Shown: positions 47,582 through 57,428, counted from the stretch's first letter. The stretch: 64,000 nucleotides of DNA from Variovorax paradoxus (GCF_030811855.1 NZ_JAUSRN010000014.1:62001-126000); one strand, 5' to 3'. Translations and numbers: made by a program. The notes: generated from the sequence alone by a model not told the origin.

Positions 47582-48028
47582 TCAGGGAGGGGTTTGACCC
47601 TTGGAGTCGGGCGACGTATACAGCTTCTGATCGCCGCGCGGCGGCTGCGACCGGTACTGCGGCAACGGCGAACCGCCCGACGGCGCCACGGCCGCACCAC
47701 CGGATTGGCGGCCACCGCCGCCCCAACCCGGACGCGACGGCACGGGCACCGGCACAGGCACTGGCCGCGCGACAGGATAGCCCGGCCTGCCGTAGTAAGG
47801 CCGCCCGCCGTCGTAGTATGGCCGCCCGCCGTAGTAAGGACGGCGGCTTTCGTAGTAGCCGCCGCCTTCGATGTAGACGGGCGCCGGCTGAACGACCACC
47901 GGATTGTCGTAATACGGCTGCGAGTAGCCCCCGCTGTAGTAGGGGTCGGCAGGAACGCCTACGCAGCCACCGAGCAGCGCAATGCCGCCGATGGCAACGC
48001 AGGTACCAAGAACACGAATCTTTTGCAT
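47582..48028 (-). CDS. Putative lipoprotein with Pro/Tyr/Gly repeats
   Basis: A 148-residue protein with a lipobox (ALLGGC, Cys about 21). The mature part has degenerate tandem units RRPYYGG, RPYYDGG, RPYYG, and a PVPVPVPVP run. I do not recognise a named family; the composition suggests an extended, surface-bound or periplasmic tail. GGAG lies eight bases before the chosen ATG at 48028; an earlier in-frame start at 48061 is less likely. It may be released at the def stop or be independent. Confidence 0.75.
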   Translation of the reverse strand: MQKIRVLGTCVAIGGIALLGGCVGVPADPYYSGGYSQPYYDNPVVVQPAPVYIEGGGYYESRRPYYGGRPYYDGGRPYYGRPGYPVARPVPVPVPVPSRPGWGGGGRQSGGAAVAPSGGSPLPQYRSQPPRGDQKLYTSPDSKGQTPP

Positions 48029-48143
48029 AAGGGACTCCTTGTCAGCCTTCTGTTTTATCAACGCCAGCTTGTAGACCCTGTTGACTGCGCCGGTGTGAAG
48101 TCACGTAACGAGCGGTAAGAACACCGCGCCGGCGCCCCTCTTT

Positions 48144-50228
48144 TCAACCCGGGACGCCATTGGCGAGTATGTCCAGCATCCCCGCCTCGTCGATCACATT
48201 GACGCCAATCTCTCGAGCCTTGTCGAGCTTGCTGCCTGCCTCCTCCCCGGCCACCAGGTAGCTTGTCTTCTTGCTGACCGAGCCTGCCACCTTGGCACCG
48301 GCGGCTTCCAATTTATCCTTTGCCTCGTCCCTGCTGAGCGTAGGAAGGGTGCCGGTGATCACGAAGGTCAAGCCCGCCAGTGGCTTGGGCGCGCGCGCGG
48401 CGGGCTCGCCCTCTTCCCATGTCAGTCCGCAGGCCCGCAGCTGCTCGACCACTTCGCGGTTGTGCGGCTGGTCGAAGAAGGTGCGGAGGCTTTGCGCAAC
48501 CACCGGACCGACGTCGTTGACCTCGAGCAGCTGCTCTTCGTTCGCGTCCATGATCGCGTCGAGCTTGCCGAAGTGCTTGGCCAGGTCCTTCGCGGTGCTC
48601 TCGCCCACATGCCGGATGCCAAGGCCGAACAGGAAGCGCGGCAGCGTGGTTTTCTTGGAGGCCTCGAGCGCATCGACGATGTTCCGGGCCGACTTCTCGG
48701 CCATGCGGTCCAGGCCCGCCAATGTCGTGAAGCCGAGCCTGTAAAGATCGGGCAAGGTGCGGATCAGGTTGGCATCGACCAGTTGCTCGACCAGCTTGTC
48801 GCCGAGCCCGTCGATGTCGACCGCGCGGCGCGCGGCAAAGTGCAGGATGGCTTCCTTGCGCTGTGCCGCGCAGAACAGGCCGCCGGTGCAGCGATAGTCG
48901 ACCTCGCCTTCTTCGCGCAGCGCTTCCGACCCGCACACCGGGCACTGGTGCGGCATGGTGAAGAGCGGCCCGCGTTCGGTGCCGGGCCTCGCCAGGCTCT
49001 CGGGCACCACGCCGACCACTTCAGGAATCACGTCGCCGGCGCGGCGCACGATGACCTTGTCGCCCACGCGCACGTCCTTGCGGCGTGCCTCGTCCTCGTT
49101 GTGCAGCGTGGCATTCGTCACGGTCACCCCGCCGACGAACACCGGCGCGAGCTTGGCCACGGGCGTGAGCTTGCCGGTGCGGCCCACCTGCACTTCAATG
49201 CCGAGCACGTCGGTGATCTGCTCCTGCGCCGGGTACTTGTGCGCCACGGCCCAGCGCGGCTCGCGCGAGACGAAGCCCAGCCGGCGCTGCAGCTCGATGC
49301 TGTCGACCTTGTAGACCACGCCGTCGATGTCATAAGGCAAGGCATCGCGCTGGCGCCCGATGTTTTCGTGGAACGCGATCAGTTCAATCGCGCCCCTGGC
49401 ACGCGCAGTCTGCTTCGCCACCGGGAAGCCCCATGCATCAAACTGCTGCAGCCAGTCGAACTGGGTCGAAAACTCCGGCCCGCCTTCGGTGGCGGGCGTG
49501 ACTTCGCCAAGGCCATAAGCAAAAAAGCTCAGCGGACGCGCCGCGGCAATTGCGGGATCGAGCTGGCGCACCGCGCCGGCCGCCGCATTGCGCGGGTTCA
49601 CGAACACCTTCTCGTTCTTCTGCCCGGCCGCGATCTTTTCGCGCTGGCGTTCGTTGAGGGCCTCAAAGTCAGCGCGCTTCATGTAGATCTCGCCGCGTAC
49701 TTCGACCACGGGTGGCGCCTTGCCTTTCAGCCGCAGCGGAATCTCGCGCACGGTGCGGATGTTCTGCGTGACCTCTTCGCCGATTTCGCCGTCACCGCGC
49801 GTGGCGGCCTGCACCAGCACGCCGTTTTCGTAGCGCAGGTTCATGGCCAGACCGTCGAACTTGAGCTCGCAGACGTACTCGACCTGGGGACCGTCTTCGG
49901 CCAGGCCGAGCTCCTTGCGCACGCGGGCGTCGAAGGCACTGGCGCCACCGGGCGTGATGTCGGTCTCGGTGCGAATCGACAGCATCGGCACCCTGTGGCG
50001 CACCTTGGTGAAGCCGTCGAGCACCTTGCCGCCCACGCGCTGCGTCGGCGAGTCGGGCGTGCGCAAATCGGGAAATTCCGCCTCGAGGGCCTGCAGTCGC
50101 TGGAACAGCCTGTCGTACTCCGCGTCGGGCAGCTCGGGCGCGTCGAGCACGTAATAGAGGTGGGCGTGCTTGTGAAGCTGTTCGCTCAGTGCGGCGGCTT
50201 CGCGTGCCGCTTCGTCGCGCGTGGTCAT
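48144..50228 (-). CDS. ligA: NAD-dependent DNA ligase
   Basis: A 694-residue LigA. Domain Ia (HLYYVLDAPELPDAEYD) leads to the adenylation domain with catalytic Lys123 in ELKFDG. The OB fold, a four-Cys zinc finger (CPVCGSEAL...CTGGLFC), HhH repeats and a C-terminal BRCT domain (LTFVITGTLPTLSRDEAKD) follow. It seals nicks in replication and repair. GGGAG precedes the ATG at 50228. The smc-zipA-ligA order on one strand is a known betaproteobacterial arrangement. Confidence 0.96.
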   Translation of the reverse strand: MTTRDEAAREAAALSEQLHKHAHLYYVLDAPELPDAEYDRLFQRLQALEAEFPDLRTPDSPTQRVGGKVLDGFTKVRHRVPMLSIRTETDITPGGASAFDARVRKELGLAEDGPQVEYVCELKFDGLAMNLRYENGVLVQAATRGDGEIGEEVTQNIRTVREIPLRLKGKAPPVVEVRGEIYMKRADFEALNERQREKIAAGQKNEKVFVNPRNAAAGAVRQLDPAIAAARPLSFFAYGLGEVTPATEGGPEFSTQFDWLQQFDAWGFPVAKQTARARGAIELIAFHENIGRQRDALPYDIDGVVYKVDSIELQRRLGFVSREPRWAVAHKYPAQEQITDVLGIEVQVGRTGKLTPVAKLAPVFVGGVTVTNATLHNEDEARRKDVRVGDKVIVRRAGDVIPEVVGVVPESLARPGTERGPLFTMPHQCPVCGSEALREEGEVDYRCTGGLFCAAQRKEAILHFAARRAVDIDGLGDKLVEQLVDANLIRTLPDLYRLGFTTLAGLDRMAEKSARNIVDALEASKKTTLPRFLFGLGIRHVGESTAKDLAKHFGKLDAIMDANEEQLLEVNDVGPVVAQSLRTFFDQPHNREVVEQLRACGLTWEEGEPAARAPKPLAGLTFVITGTLPTLSRDEAKDKLEAAGAKVAGSVSKKTSYLVAGEEAGSKLDKAREIGVNVIDEAGMLDILANGVPG

Positions 50229-50250
50229 GGATGTCTCCCGAACGATCGGA

Positions 50251-51354
50251 TCAGCTGAAGAGGCGGCGCGCCAACGGCGAGCCGGCGGCCAGGTCGCGCG
50301 ACTCGAGTGTGTCGTAAAGCTGCTCGAGGTCGGCGCCGATGGCATCCATGGTCTCCTCGCGCAGCAGTTGCCCGTCACTGTCAGTCACCACGCCGTCCAT
50401 CTCGCGCGCCAGCGTGGCGGCGGCCTCGCGCATGCGGCGGAACGGCTCCTCGGTGCGATCGACCTGCGGCACGTCCAGGCTCAGGCTGAGTTCGCGGATG
50501 GCCGATTGCGCGGGATCGTCGGCCAGCGCAGCTTGGGTGTCGAATGAAAGTCCGAGGATCGGCGGCAGCCCGGCTTCGCTGGTGGGCAGCACCATGCGGC
50601 CGGGGATGATGCCCGCTACGAAACCCAGCCGGGCCGCGTTCTGCTGCACGTAGCCGGGGCTCCAGGCCGCATGGAGTGCGCGCAGCACAAAGCCCAGCTG
50701 CGCATCGTGCGCGCTGGCGAACTGGTCGAGTTCGCGGGCGCGCGCCACTTCGTCGAGCATCTCGGGAAACTCCAGCGCGCCGTTGACGGCGTCCGCAAAG
50801 GCCTGCGCCTTGACCACGAATTCGGAATACTCGATCTCGTTGAGCGCGCCGGTGCGGTTGGCCAGTTGCACGCCGACCTGGAACGCGCTGTAGCGCTGGC
50901 CGGGCACGGGCGGCTCCCACTGGCCGGTGTGCTCGTTCAGGCCTTCGATGGCCACGGGCTTGCTGCCCGCGCGGCGCGTGGAGGGCATGGCCGCAATCGC
51001 CGCGTCGCCCGAGGCAAGCCCGTCCAGCGACACCGGTGCGATCACGTCGATGAGCGGATCGAGCCCGCCACGCCGCTCGGCGGTTGGAACCGGAGTGGCG
51101 CCAGGCGCGGGCAGATCGGGATCGAACAGCGGTTCGTGGCGCTCATGGCCCGGCACCTGATGCGGATCGACGTGCAGCATCGGCTCCACGCCGCCGGCCG
51201 ATGAAGAAGTCCGCTCGGCGTCGGGCGACAGGTCGAGGTCCATCGCATCGGGCTGCCGCGGCGCGTTGCGGCGCGAGGTCACTGTGTTGAAGGCAACGAC
51301 GGCCGCGAGAACGAGACCGCCGAGGATGGCCAGGGCGAGAGTGAGATTGCTCAT
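50251..51354 (-). CDS. zipA: Cell division protein ZipA (FtsZ-interacting)
   Basis: A 367-residue protein with one N-terminal membrane anchor (residues 4-22), a variable Pro/Ala-rich linker, and a C-terminal ZipA-like FtsZ-binding domain at about 230-367 (LPPILGLSFDTQAALA; SLDVPQVDR). It anchors FtsZ at the septum. It lies between smc and ligA with 14 and 22 bp gaps. The domain is diverged from the E. coli form, so the call rests partly on context. Confidence 0.85.
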   Translation of the reverse strand: MSNLTLALAILGGLVLAAVVAFNTVTSRRNAPRQPDAMDLDLSPDAERTSSSAGGVEPMLHVDPHQVPGHERHEPLFDPDLPAPGATPVPTAERRGGLDPLIDVIAPVSLDGLASGDAAIAAMPSTRRAGSKPVAIEGLNEHTGQWEPPVPGQRYSAFQVGVQLANRTGALNEIEYSEFVVKAQAFADAVNGALEFPEMLDEVARARELDQFASAHDAQLGFVLRALHAAWSPGYVQQNAARLGFVAGIIPGRMVLPTSEAGLPPILGLSFDTQAALADDPAQSAIRELSLSLDVPQVDRTEEPFRRMREAAATLAREMDGVVTDSDGQLLREETMDAIGADLEQLYDTLESRDLAAGSPLARRLFS

Positions 51355-51368
51355 GCGTGCTGCTCGGC

Positions 51369-54300
51369 TTAAGCAGCTTCGACCATCGATGCGGCCGCTT
51401 CCATGTCGACCGCGACGATGCGCGAGACGCCCTGCTCCTGCATGGTGACGCCGATCAGCTGTTCGGCCATTTCCATGGCAATCTTGTTGTGACTGATGAA
51501 GAGGAACTGAGTTTCGCGGCTCATGGCGGTCACGAGTTTGGCATAGCGTTCGGTGTTCGCGTCATCCAGCGGCGCGTCCACTTCGTCGAGCAGGCAGAAA
51601 GGCGCCGGGTTGAGTTGGAAAATCGCGAACACCAGCGCGATGGCCGTGAGTGCTTTTTCCCCGCCCGAAAGCAAGTGAATGGTCTGGTTCTTCTTGCCCG
51701 GCGGCTGCGCCAGCACCTGCACGCCGGCATCCAGGATTTCATCGCCTGTCATCACCAGCCGCGCATTGCCGCCTCCGAAAAGCTCAGGGAACATGCGGCT
51801 GAAGTGCTCGTTGACGATCTTGAAGGTGCCGCCGAGCAGTTCGCGCGTTTCGCCGTCGATCTTGCGGATGGCGTCTTCGAGCGTGCCAATGGCTTCGTTC
51901 AGGTCGGCCGACTGCGCATCGAGAAAAGTCTTGCGCTCGCTCGCCACGGCAAGCTCGTCGAGCGCCGCCAGGTTCACCGCACCGAGTGCGACCACTTCGC
52001 GGTTCAAGCGGTCGATTTCGCCCTGCAGGCCCGCGAGGCGCACCTTGTCGGTTTCGATCGACAGCGCAACCGCTTCGAGGTCGGCACCGGCATCGTCGAG
52101 CAGCTGCTGGTACTGCTCGACGCCCAGCCGCGCAGCCTGTTCCTTGAGCTGGAATTCGGTGATGCGCTGTCGTAGCGGATCGAGTTCGCGCTCGAGCTGC
52201 AGCCGGCGTTCGTCGCTGGCGCGCAGCTTCATCGTGAGGTCGTCGTACTGGCTGCGCGCGGCACCCAGAGCGGCTTCGCGCTCGAGCTTCAGGGCCAACG
52301 CATCCTGCAGGCCGGCCTGGGCCGCCGCATCCGACAGGCGGCCGAGTTCGGCCCGAGCACGCTCGTCTTCGTCGGTGAGGGCGACCACCTGCTGCGATGC
52401 GGTCTCGATCGCGCGGTTCAGTTCGCCGCGGCGCGCTTCGAGCGTGCGCTGCGAGAAGGTGGCTTCCTGCGCCTGCCGTTCGAGGCTGCGGTGCTGCTCG
52501 CGGCTCGCGGTCAGTGCGCGGCCGGCTTCGATCACGCGTTCGTCGAGTTCCGCATGGCGCTCCTGGCTGTCGGCAAGCTGCATGTCAAGCTCTTCGAAGC
52601 GGCCTTCGGCGGCCATGCGCTTTTCCTGCAGCTCTTCCAACTGCGCGTCGACTTCGGCAAGGTCTGTGGCCAGTTGCTCGCTGCGCGCGCGGGTCTGTTC
52701 GGCCAGCTGCGTCATGCGCAGCGTTTCCACCTGCAGCTCGTGCGCGCGGGACTGCGTTTCTGCCGCTTCACGGCGCGCAGCGACAAGGCGCTGCGCGGCT
52801 TCGGCATAGGCGGCTTCTGCGCGGATCAAAGCGGTGCGCGCTTCTTCGCTGATGAGGGTCTGCGCGCGCAATTGGCGCTCCAGATTTTCCATTTCCTGCT
52901 GGCGCGCCAGCAGGCCGGCCTGTTCGGAATCGGGAGCGTAGAAGTTCACGCTGTGCGAGAACACGGCGTGGCCGCTCTGCACGTAAATGACTTCGCCCGG
53001 CTTCAGCGTGGCGCGCTGCGCAAGCGCCTCTTCGAAGTTCTGCGCCGTGTAGCAGCCATGGAGCCAGTCCGTCATCAGGGCCTGCAAGCCCGCGTCGTTC
53101 AGCCGCAGCAGGCTCGACAGGCGAGGCAGCGTGCCGCCGTCTTCCGATACGCCGGCAGCCGGCGGGCTGTAGAAGGCCAGCTTGGCAGGCGGCGCGTCGT
53201 TACCGAAGGCACGCACCATATCGAGCCGGCTGACTTCGAGCGCGCCCAGGCGCTCGCGCAGCGCCGCTTCAAGGGCGTTCTCCCAGCCTTGTTCGATGTG
53301 AATGCGGCTCCAGAGGCCCTGCATGCCTTCGAGCCCGTGTTTGGCCAGCCATGGGGCCAGCTTGCCATCGGTCTTGACCTTTTCCTGCAGGGCGCGCAGC
53401 GCTTCGAGCCGTGCCGAAAGCTCGGCATGGCGAGCGCTTTCGGTGTTGACGGCCTGCTGCTTCGTACGGCGGTCGTCGTCGAGCTGCGGCACCGATTCCT
53501 GCAGTTCATGCAGGCGGGCGTCGGCTTCGCTCGCAGCTTCTTGCGCGGCGGCATGCTCTTCCTGCATCGCCTGCAAGCGGGCTTCGTCGGGCGCGGCCAG
53601 CGCATTCTGGTCGGCACGCAGGCGTTCGCTGCGCTGCGTGAGCTGCCGGCTCTGGTCTTCGATGTTGCGCTGATCGGCGGCCAGCACCTGGATCTGCTGC
53701 TGGACCTGGCCGACGGCGGCGCGTTGCGTGTTGGCTTCGTTCTGGGCCCGCTGCACGGCTTCCTCGAGCTCGGGCATGCGCGCGTCGTGCTCTTCGAGCT
53801 GCGCGGCCAGCAGCACGGCCTGCTCCTCGGCGTCAACGCCTTGGCCGGCCAGGGTTTCGATTTCTGCCTCAGCCTCTTCGCGGCGACGGCCCCACTGGCC
53901 CATCTGCTCGCGCAGTTGGACGAGCCGTTGCTCCACGCGCTGGCGGCCTTCGACCACGAAGCGGATTTCGCCTTCGAGGCGTCCGACTTCGGCGCTGGCC
54001 TCGTAGAGCTTGCCCTGCGCCTGGTTGACCTGGTCGCCGGCCGCGTAGTGGGCCTGGCGCACGGTTTCGAGCTCGGCCTCGATGCGGCGCAGGTCGGCGG
54101 TGCGCGACTCGAGGTCGTTGATTGCCTTTTCGGACTCGGCCTTGATCTTGGCCTGGTCGGCATCGCTTTCGCTGCGTTTCAGGAACCACAGCTGATGCTG
54201 TTTCTTGGTGGCTTCGCCCTGCAGCGTGTTGTAGCGCGCGGCCACCTCCGCCTGCTTCTCGAGCTTTTCGAGATTGGCGTTCAGTTCACGAAGAATGTCT

Positions 54301-54884
54301 TCGACGCGCGTGAGGTTCTCGCGCGTGTCGCCCAGGCGGTTCTCGGTTTCACGCCGGCGCTCTTTGTACTTGGAGACGCCCGCCGCTTCTTCGAGGAACA
54401 GGCGCAGTTCCTCGGGCTTGGATTCGATGATCCGGCTGATCGTGCCCTGCCCGATGATGGCGTAGGCGCGCGGGCCGAGGCCGGTGCCCAGGAACACATC
54501 CTGCACGTCGCGGCGGCGCACCGGCTGGTTGTTGATGTAGTAGCTGCTGGTGCCGTCGCGCGTGAGCACGCGCCGCACCGCAATTTCGCCGAACTGGTTC
54601 CATTGGCCGCCGGCGCGATGGTCAGCGTTGTCGAACACCAGCTCCACGCTCGAACGGCTGGCCTGCTTGCGCGTGGTCGTGCCGTTGAAGATCACGTCCT
54701 GCATCGACTCGCCGCGCAGCTCCGACGCGCGCGACTCGCCCAGCACCCAGCGCACCGCATCCATGATGTTCGACTTGCCGCAACCATTGGGCCCGACGAC
54801 GCCGACCAATTGGCCTGGCAGCAGGAAGTTGGTGGGTTCGGCGAACGACTTGAAGCCCGAAAGCTTGATGGAATTAAGACGCAC
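51369..54884 (-). CDS. smc: Chromosome segregation protein SMC
   Basis: A 1171-residue SMC ATPase. Walker A is GPNGCGKSN near residue 31, the two long coiled coils flank a hinge at about residues 510-640 (GLEGMQGLWSRIHIEQGWE), and the C-terminal head has the LSGGEKALTAIA signature and Walker B FCLLDEVDAPLDD. It condenses and separates the chromosome. The GTG at 54884 (VRLNSIKLSGFKSF) is the family start; the open frame upstream to 55022 is not protein-like. No scpA or scpB lies in the window. Confidence 0.96.
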   Translation of the reverse strand: MRLNSIKLSGFKSFAEPTNFLLPGQLVGVVGPNGCGKSNIMDAVRWVLGESRASELRGESMQDVIFNGTTTRKQASRSSVELVFDNADHRAGGQWNQFGEIAVRRVLTRDGTSSYYINNQPVRRRDVQDVFLGTGLGPRAYAIIGQGTISRIIESKPEELRLFLEEAAGVSKYKERRRETENRLGDTRENLTRVEDILRELNANLEKLEKQAEVAARYNTLQGEATKKQHQLWFLKRSESDADQAKIKAESEKAINDLESRTADLRRIEAELETVRQAHYAAGDQVNQAQGKLYEASAEVGRLEGEIRFVVEGRQRVEQRLVQLREQMGQWGRRREEAEAEIETLAGQGVDAEEQAVLLAAQLEEHDARMPELEEAVQRAQNEANTQRAAVGQVQQQIQVLAADQRNIEDQSRQLTQRSERLRADQNALAAPDEARLQAMQEEHAAAQEAASEADARLHELQESVPQLDDDRRTKQQAVNTESARHAELSARLEALRALQEKVKTDGKLAPWLAKHGLEGMQGLWSRIHIEQGWENALEAALRERLGALEVSRLDMVRAFGNDAPPAKLAFYSPPAAGVSEDGGTLPRLSSLLRLNDAGLQALMTDWLHGCYTAQNFEEALAQRATLKPGEVIYVQSGHAVFSHSVNFYAPDSEQAGLLARQQEMENLERQLRAQTLISEEARTALIRAEAAYAEAAQRLVAARREAAETQSRAHELQVETLRMTQLAEQTRARSEQLATDLAEVDAQLEELQEKRMAAEGRFEELDMQLADSQERHAELDERVIEAGRALTASREQHRSLERQAQEATFSQRTLEARRGELNRAIETASQQVVALTDEDERARAELGRLSDAAAQAGLQDALALKLEREAALGAARSQYDDLTMKLRASDERRLQLERELDPLRQRITEFQLKEQAARLGVEQYQQLLDDAGADLEAVALSIETDKVRLAGLQGEIDRLNREVVALGAVNLAALDELAVASERKTFLDAQSADLNEAIGTLEDAIRKIDGETRELLGGTFKIVNEHFSRMFPELFGGGNARLVMTGDEILDAGVQVLAQPPGKKNQTIHLLSGGEKALTAIALVFAIFQLNPAPFCLLDEVDAPLDDANTERYAKLVTAMSRETQFLFISHNKIAMEMAEQLIGVTMQEQGVSRIVAVDMEAAASMVEAA

Positions 54885-54997
54885 GACTTGTCGGCCTGCC
54901 TTGGCGTAGCGCCAAGGTATTGATTTGTAAGGAAAATTGCACGGGCCCGCCGCTCGAAGCAGGCCGCCGCCCCAGCCGTGGATGATAACGTCAGGGC

Positions 54998-55759
54998 ATG
55001 AGCGATTCTCTGGTTTCATCACCCTTCGCCGCGCGCCGCGGCTGCTTGCTGGCTGGCGCTGCCGCGCTGCTGGGCTTGGGCGGCTGCGCGGCGGTGCGTT
55101 CCACCGACCGCGCCGAGCCCTATGGCAATCAGGAATGGCTGCAATCCAGCGCCAACCGAATTGCCAACCTGTCCTTGCGCGACAACCTGCAATCGATCCG
55201 GCGCGTGCAGACCACGCTGTACCGGCGCAACCCGCGCGAATGGCGCAAATCTGCGGCCAGCGTCGAGGCCGCCACGCAGCGCGCGTGGGACGCGGTGCTT
55301 ACAGGCCCCGCCCTGCCTGAGCTGCGCGGCGCCACCGGCATCGATGCCATCCGCATGGCTTTCGACACCGGGCCGCAGGGTTACCAAGGCGACCGGGTCG
55401 CGGCGCTGGTCGTCGGCTGGGCCACCATGCTCAAGCAGGCCAACGGGGACACCTGGGACCAGACCATGCTCGACGGCGTCAATGCCGAGAACAGCTACCG
55501 CGCGGCGCGCAACTTCGAAATATCGCTGTGGCTGATCTCGTCCAAGACCGGCCTCGACGGCCAGCCCCTGCTGCTGGCCACAGAGATCAGCGAGCGCGGC
55601 CGCAACCTCGTGGCCGACCGCGAGTTGTCCAAGGTGGTGGCTCGGCTCGACCTGCTGGCCGCCCAGGCTGATGAGAAATACCGGCGCGCCGCCCTTGATT
55701 TCGGGCAGAACTGGATCATGGGCGTGGTCATGCCGTTCTTGACGCTGGTCCCCAGATAG
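54998..55759 (+). CDS. Putative lipoprotein, unknown function
   Basis: A 253-residue protein with an Arg-containing signal (FAARRGCLLAGAAALLGLGGC) that ends in a lipobox with Cys about 30. The mature part is helical and polar with no motif I recognise. It is divergent from smc and followed, after 60 bp, by the hipB-like gene. Secretion to the periplasmic membrane face is likely. Confidence 0.72.
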   Translation: MSDSLVSSPFAARRGCLLAGAAALLGLGGCAAVRSTDRAEPYGNQEWLQSSANRIANLSLRDNLQSIRRVQTTLYRRNPREWRKSAASVEAATQRAWDAVLTGPALPELRGATGIDAIRMAFDTGPQGYQGDRVAALVVGWATMLKQANGDTWDQTMLDGVNAENSYRAARNFEISLWLISSKTGLDGQPLLLATEISERGRNLVADRELSKVVARLDLLAAQADEKYRRAALDFGQNWIMGVVMPFLTLVPR

Positions 55760-55775
55760 ACCCAAAGTCCATCCA

Positions 55776-55818
55776 GGAAATATATTTCCGAAATTGTTCT
55801 TTGCGGTAATATCTTTCC
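55776..55818. promoter_or_regulatory. Twin palindromic operator-like sites before the hipB-like gene
   Basis: GGAAATATATTTCC (55776-55789) is a perfect 14-bp palindrome. GGTAATATCTTTCC (55805-55818) is a related imperfect copy, centre to centre 29 bp. A TAATAT -10-like box (55807-55812) is inside the second site, six bases before the GTG. HipB-type repressors autoregulate by binding such dyads over their promoter. The AT-rich region stands out from its GC-rich surroundings. Confidence 0.65.
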
Positions 55819-56133
55819 GTGACCAAGCAGGAACTCATCACAGCCCTCGCCGCGCGGCGCGATGCCGCGGGCGTGACCCATGCGGAAATTGCCCAGCGCT
55901 CCGGCCTCACCGAGCGCTCGGTACGCAATGCGCTGAGCCTGAAGGGCAACCCGCAGCTGTCGTCGCTGCTGGCGCTCGTCGATGCCCTCGGACTTGAGCT
56001 GCAGCTGGCGCCCAAGGGCTTTGGCCAGAGTGCGAGCACCGATGCTGATTACCACCCGGTCGTCACCCGCGTGGGCCATGCCGTTGCTCAGGCGCCCTCC
56101 CCGCCGTATGTCACCAAGCGCCGCTCGCCGTGA
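55819..56133 (+). CDS. HipB-like XRE-family antitoxin/regulator
   Basis: A 104-residue HTH protein. The XRE domain is at about residues 5-70 (THAEIAQRSGLTERSVRNAL) with a short polar tail. The start is GTG, with a poor ribosome site and a -10-like box only six bases away, which may mean a leaderless message. The stop overlaps the GTG of the kinase gene, the coupling seen in hipBA pairs. It would bind the upstream dyads and the kinase. Confidence 0.87.
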   Translation: MTKQELITALAARRDAAGVTHAEIAQRSGLTERSVRNALSLKGNPQLSSLLALVDALGLELQLAPKGFGQSASTDADYHPVVTRVGHAVAQAPSPPYVTKRRSP

Positions 56134-57428
56134 ACGTCAAGATCCTGGAGATATCGCTCGGCACACGGCGCTTTGGCAAGCTTTTTCAGTATGCCGACCT
56201 GTGCCGGTTCGTGGCGGAGCCGGACCTGGTCGCCGCACCTCCGGCAGAGGTGCTTTCGCTGTCGATGGTTGCAAGCGATGCCGCCACGCAGGCGGCGCTT
56301 TGGGCCGACGTGAAGAATCCGCTGTTCAACGCGCAAGGCGGCCAGCTGCCGCGCTTCTTCCAGAACCTTCTGCCCGAAGGCGTGCTGCGCAGCCATATCG
56401 CGCAATTGCGCGGCTGCCGCGAGAACGATCACTTCGAGCTCCTCGCGGCCTGCGGCGGCGACCTGCCCGGTGCGGTGAGCGCAAAGCCCGTTGCAGTTGA
56501 CCGCCCGACGCTGCAGCGGCTCATCACGCAGGACCAGGACGCGCTCGAGATGTCGGTCGTCGAACTGCCCATGCCGCAAGGTATCTCGGTGTCGGGCGTG
56601 CAGCCCAAGCTTGGCCTGCGCCGCCAGGGCGGCCGCTACGTGGTGCGCACCCGGGCCGGTGCGAGCACGCGCGTGATCGCCAAGCTGCCCGTGGCCGGAC
56701 GCCCCCACATGCCGCAGCTGGAAATGCTGTCGCTTCAATTGGCGGGCGCGGCCAGTGTCGAAGTCTGCCATGCCGAGCTGGCACCGCTCTCGGCCATTGC
56801 GGCCGAACACAGCTACGCATTGCCCGACGAGCCCGACTTTCTGGCCGTCACGCGTTTCGACCGGGAAGGTGCGCGCCGCATTCATTTCGAGGATTTTGCG
56901 CAGGTGCTCGCGGTCGACCCGATGCACAAGTACAGCGCCAGCTATCTCGACATGGCGCTTGCGATGCAGGCCTTCCCGTCGCTGGGCGAAGGTGCCGTGC
57001 TCGAACTAATGCGGCGCCTTGCGGTGAACGATCTGCTCGGCAACCCCGACGCACACTTGAAGAACTTTGGCGTGCTCTATCCAGATGGCATCGCGCCGCG
57101 GCTGGCGCCGGCCTACGACATCGTGGCGTATGCCGCGCTCCAGGGTGTCGACGGCCACGCGCTCCCTCTTCTGCCCGCAGCGCCCGCCGGTGCCGCCACC
57201 AAACGCACGGCCCTGTTCACGCCCGCCAACGTGCGCGCCTTCTGCTTCTCGGCGGGGCTGCACGAGCCGCTGGTCCGGCGCGTCATTGCCGACACGGCGC
57301 GTCTCGCGCGCAGCCAATGGCCGCCGATGATCGAGGCATCGACGCTGCCTGCCGCATGGAAAAAACGGCTGCAGCAGCGCTTGCAGGCACATCCCTTGCT
57401 GCAAGGCTTGGCAAGGCGCGGCAAATAG
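56130..57428 (+). CDS. HipA-like serine/threonine protein kinase toxin
   Basis: A 432-residue HipA-family kinase. It has the N-terminal HipA subdomain (about 1-110), GISVSGVQPKLGL with the regulatory Ser near residues 153-155, NDLLGNPDAHLKNFG with catalytic Asp307, and AYDIV with the metal Asp330. HipA of E. coli phosphorylates glutamyl-tRNA synthetase and causes growth arrest and persistence; the target here is not known. It overlaps the hipB-like gene by GTGA, so both come from one message. Confidence 0.9.
   Translation: MNVKILEISLGTRRFGKLFQYADLCRFVAEPDLVAAPPAEVLSLSMVASDAATQAALWADVKNPLFNAQGGQLPRFFQNLLPEGVLRSHIAQLRGCRENDHFELLAACGGDLPGAVSAKPVAVDRPTLQRLITQDQDALEMSVVELPMPQGISVSGVQPKLGLRRQGGRYVVRTRAGASTRVIAKLPVAGRPHMPQLEMLSLQLAGAASVEVCHAELAPLSAIAAEHSYALPDEPDFLAVTRFDREGARRIHFEDFAQVLAVDPMHKYSASYLDMALAMQAFPSLGEGAVLELMRRLAVNDLLGNPDAHLKNFGVLYPDGIAPRLAPAYDIVAYAALQGVDGHALPLLPAAPAGAATKRTALFTPANVRAFCFSAGLHEPLVRRVIADTARLARSQWPPMIEASTLPAAWKKRLQQRLQAHPLLQGLARRGK

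Noticed and set aside
47761..47870. Short tandem repeats in the lipoprotein gene as a CRISPR-like array
   Set aside because: The repeats are in-frame RPYYGG codon units without spacers of even length.
52491..54923. An 810-codon plus-strand frame opposite smc
   Set aside because: Same reason; the SMC frame has Walker A, hinge and signature motifs.
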